23,027 nt of DNA, from the NCBI GenBank assembly GCA_964454545.1, contig CAYVTI010000037.1:1-23027 (forward strand). The letters are read 5' to 3'. Position numbers and translations under genes: made by a program. Source of the stretch: JABCZZ01 sp964454545 (GTDB lineage: Bacteria > Pseudomonadota > Alphaproteobacteria > Rickettsiales > JABCZZ01). The notes beneath the pieces were generated by a model. It was given only the letters and a program-made list of their open reading frames with translations, made no database searches and was not told the origin of the DNA. Of the stretch, positions 21,975 to 23,027 are shown one piece after another. Each line of letters starts with the position of its first letter. Within the stretch, counting starts at the first letter, position 1.

Positions 21975-22011
21975 GCATTTTCGTTTTTGTCCGCGGCTAA
22001 AACGGAAATGC
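21975..22011. repeat. Hairpin directly after the unknown membrane gene
   Basis: GCATTTTCGTTTT (21975-21987) pairs with AAAACGGAAATGC (21999-22011), 13 bp with one wobble position and an 11-nt loop. It begins 2 nt after the stop codon. No T-tract follows on the plus strand, so it is not a classical terminator, but its position suggests a 3'-end function. Confidence 0.5.
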
Positions 22012-22292
22012 GTGGAGGAGCTTTAGCTCCGACTAGCGACCAAGGGGGAGCGCAGCCTGCGCGGCGCTTGAGCGCCATTAAACGGCAATCTTTTTATACG
22101 GTGTTGTTGCAGAGGTTCCTGCCTTCGCAGGAACGACGAAAGAAGGACTGCTTCGCTCACGATGTCAGCTCACAAGCGGATAAAAAACGGTGGGTTGTTC
22201 GGTTTGTTATATGTATTATAAAATACCTCTTGCGTTTGCAATTAATAATTATTATTAATTGAAGCCCCGACGCCATTACATATGGATACATT
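22012..22292. repeat. Non-coding spacer with a cluster of hairpin repeats
   Basis: No gene is seen. Perfect stems follow one another: GGAGCT/AGCTCC (22017-22030), GCGCAG/CTGCGC (22050-22062), GGCGCT/AGCGCC (22063-22076) and GTTCCTGC/GCAGGAAC (22115-22134). The last resembles widespread alphaproteobacterial intergenic repeats built on the same core; that is from general familiarity, not a search. The right part is AT-rich and includes a perfect 21-bp palindrome at 22240-22260. A possible promoter for the cupredoxin gene is TTGTTC near 22196 with TATAAA near 22218. A frame open through this region has no protein-like character. Confidence 0.6.
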
Positions 22293-22628
22293 GTGAAAAG
22301 AAAATCAGTTTTGTCTGCGCTGCCGGCGGTGTTTCTGCTCCTGTCCGCCGCTGCGCAGGGTGACGATGAAGGCAGCTATATCATCACTATAGAAGATCAC
22401 CAGTTCTCTCCCAAAGAGTTAGCTATTCCCGCCAATCAAAAAGTAAAAATCACTGTGAAGAATCTCGACTCCTCTGCGGCGGAATTCGAAAGCACCGATT
22501 TCAACCGTGAGAAAATAGTAAAAGGCAACGGTGAAGTCATCGTCTATATCGGCCCGCTGGATCCTGGCAGTTACAGCTATTTCGACGACTTCCACCACAA
22601 CGCCACCGGCGCCATCATTGCAAAATAA
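22293..22628 (+). CDS. Secreted cupredoxin-domain protein (iron-permease-associated type)
   Basis: A 111-residue periplasmic protein. The signal peptide MKRKSVLSALPAVFLLLSAAAQG is followed by a small cupredoxin fold: FSPKELAIPANQKVKITVKNLDSSAAEFESTDFNREKIVKGNGEVIVYIGPLDPGSYSYFDDFHHNATGAII. This resembles the one-domain cupredoxins found beside FTR1/EfeU-type iron permeases and P19, where EFES and the C-terminal FH motif are conserved. The classical type 1 copper Cys ligand is absent and only the His pair is seen, so it is not a typical electron-transfer blue-copper protein. It starts with GTG, with GGA 6 nt upstream. The next gene begins 17 nt after its stop with a strong ribosome-binding site. 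Confidence 0.8.
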   Translation: MKRKSVLSALPAVFLLLSAAAQGDDEGSYIITIEDHQFSPKELAIPANQKVKITVKNLDSSAAEFESTDFNREKIVKGNGEVIVYIGPLDPGSYSYFDDFHHNATGAIIAK

Positions 22629-22645
22629 ATCCAGGGAGAATCTAA

Positions 22646-23027
22646 ATGGCAAAATATCGCCATCCTTTCGTCGCTCAAACAACGGTTCTTCATTTTGATA
22701 AGGAGATTTCGACCAGTGCGGGAATGATGTGGATAGGAGCGGCAATTCTGGCGCTTGCCCTGGCTCTCCATGCTCCGCCCGCTTTCTCCATTGACCCGAA
22801 TGTCTATTCGCCGCAGGTGGTGAAAAGCGAATGGGAGTTCGAATATGCCGGCGCGCGCACGCTTGATTCCGACAAGTCCAAGAATGATGTGCAGGAAAAT
22901 CAGTTTTCCGTTGGATATGGCGTGACAGACTACTGGTGGACCGAGTTTTATTACGCCGAATTCGAGCGTGGTCCCGGGCAGCCGCAGGATTTTACCGCCA
23001 ACGAGTTCGAGAACGTTTTCCAGTTCT
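22646..23027 (+). CDS. Putative envelope protein, 3' end beyond the window (partial)
   Basis: The frame stays open for 127 codons to the right edge. An ideal ribosome-binding site (AGGGAGAA at 22633-22640) precedes ATG 22646. The first 26 residues are polar, then MMWIGAAILALALALHAPPAFS (27-48) looks like a signal peptide, so the true start may instead be ATG 22724. The mature part reads VYSPQVVKSEWEFEYAGARTLD...QFSVGYGVTDYWWTEFYYAEFE. The alternating aromatic pattern suggests an outer-membrane beta-barrel or similar beta protein. I recall related uncharacterised proteins beside cupredoxin and iron-permease genes, but cannot verify this here. Confidence 0.7.
   Translation, partial: MAKYRHPFVAQTTVLHFDKEISTSAGMMWIGAAILALALALHAPPAFSIDPNVYSPQVVKSEWEFEYAGARTLDSDKSKNDVQENQFSVGYGVTDYWWTEFYYAEFERGPGQPQDFTANEFENVFQF

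Noticed and set aside
21975..22011. Rho-independent terminator after the unknown membrane gene
   Set aside because: The stem is good but no T-tract follows on the transcribed strand, so it is listed only as a hairpin.

Overview
The window looks like core chromosome of a free-living alphaproteobacterium of unnamed lineage, at moderate GC. The evidence is gene content and order: a TalC-type transaldolase, a DUF484 protein and priA together; an ntrY-ntrX two-component pair; rsfS-rlmH-gpmI; glmM; and a full-length glnD. No rRNA, tRNA, CRISPR array, prophage or complete insertion sequence was found. I cannot assign an order or genus from sequence alone.

Layout. 1-335 is non-coding and packed with short hairpins. 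336-1019 is a glycerophosphodiester phosphodiesterase. 1082-2493 (minus) is talC-DUF484, divergent from priA (2533-4857). 4930-6130 (plus) holds an EF-hand lipoprotein and a GNAT acetyltransferase. 6139-12300 (minus) is one long collinear block read right to left: a GNAT-Fis fusion gene, ntrY, ntrX, a prepilin-like gene and a TadD-like TPR lipoprotein. 12301-12510 is a divergent intergenic region containing a 129-bp MITE-like palindrome. 12511-14683 (plus) is glmM-thiD. 14675-17793 (minus) is rsfS, rlmH, phoU, gpmI. 17927-20644 (minus) is glnD. 20689-21973 (plus) is a membrane-anchored thioredoxin and an unknown membrane protein. 21974-22292 is a hairpin-rich spacer. 22293 to the right edge is a secreted cupredoxin and the start of a putative envelope protein, probably the beginning of an iron- or metal-related locus.

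How the genes relate. GlnD (the PII uridylyltransferase) and NtrY/NtrX point to nitrogen or redox signalling. The position directly upstream of ntrY, which in typical alphaproteobacteria carries ntrB-ntrC, here carries one 224-residue ORF. It joins a complete GNAT acetyltransferase domain to what looks like the C-terminal Fis-type DNA-binding domain of NtrC, and it overlaps ntrY by 4 nt. This is the most interesting gene in the window and could be an acetyltransferase-linked DNA-binding regulator.

The second theme is repeats inside genes. priA carries three in-frame arrays of a 7-bp unit plus one in-frame GC-rich hairpin block. thiD carries a pair of inverted 8-bp-unit arrays, also in frame. 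All appear to sit at domain linkers or loops, so this genome seems to tolerate small repeat elements inside essential genes, similar in principle to the palindromic elements of Rickettsia. Related hairpin clusters fill both larger non-coding stretches.
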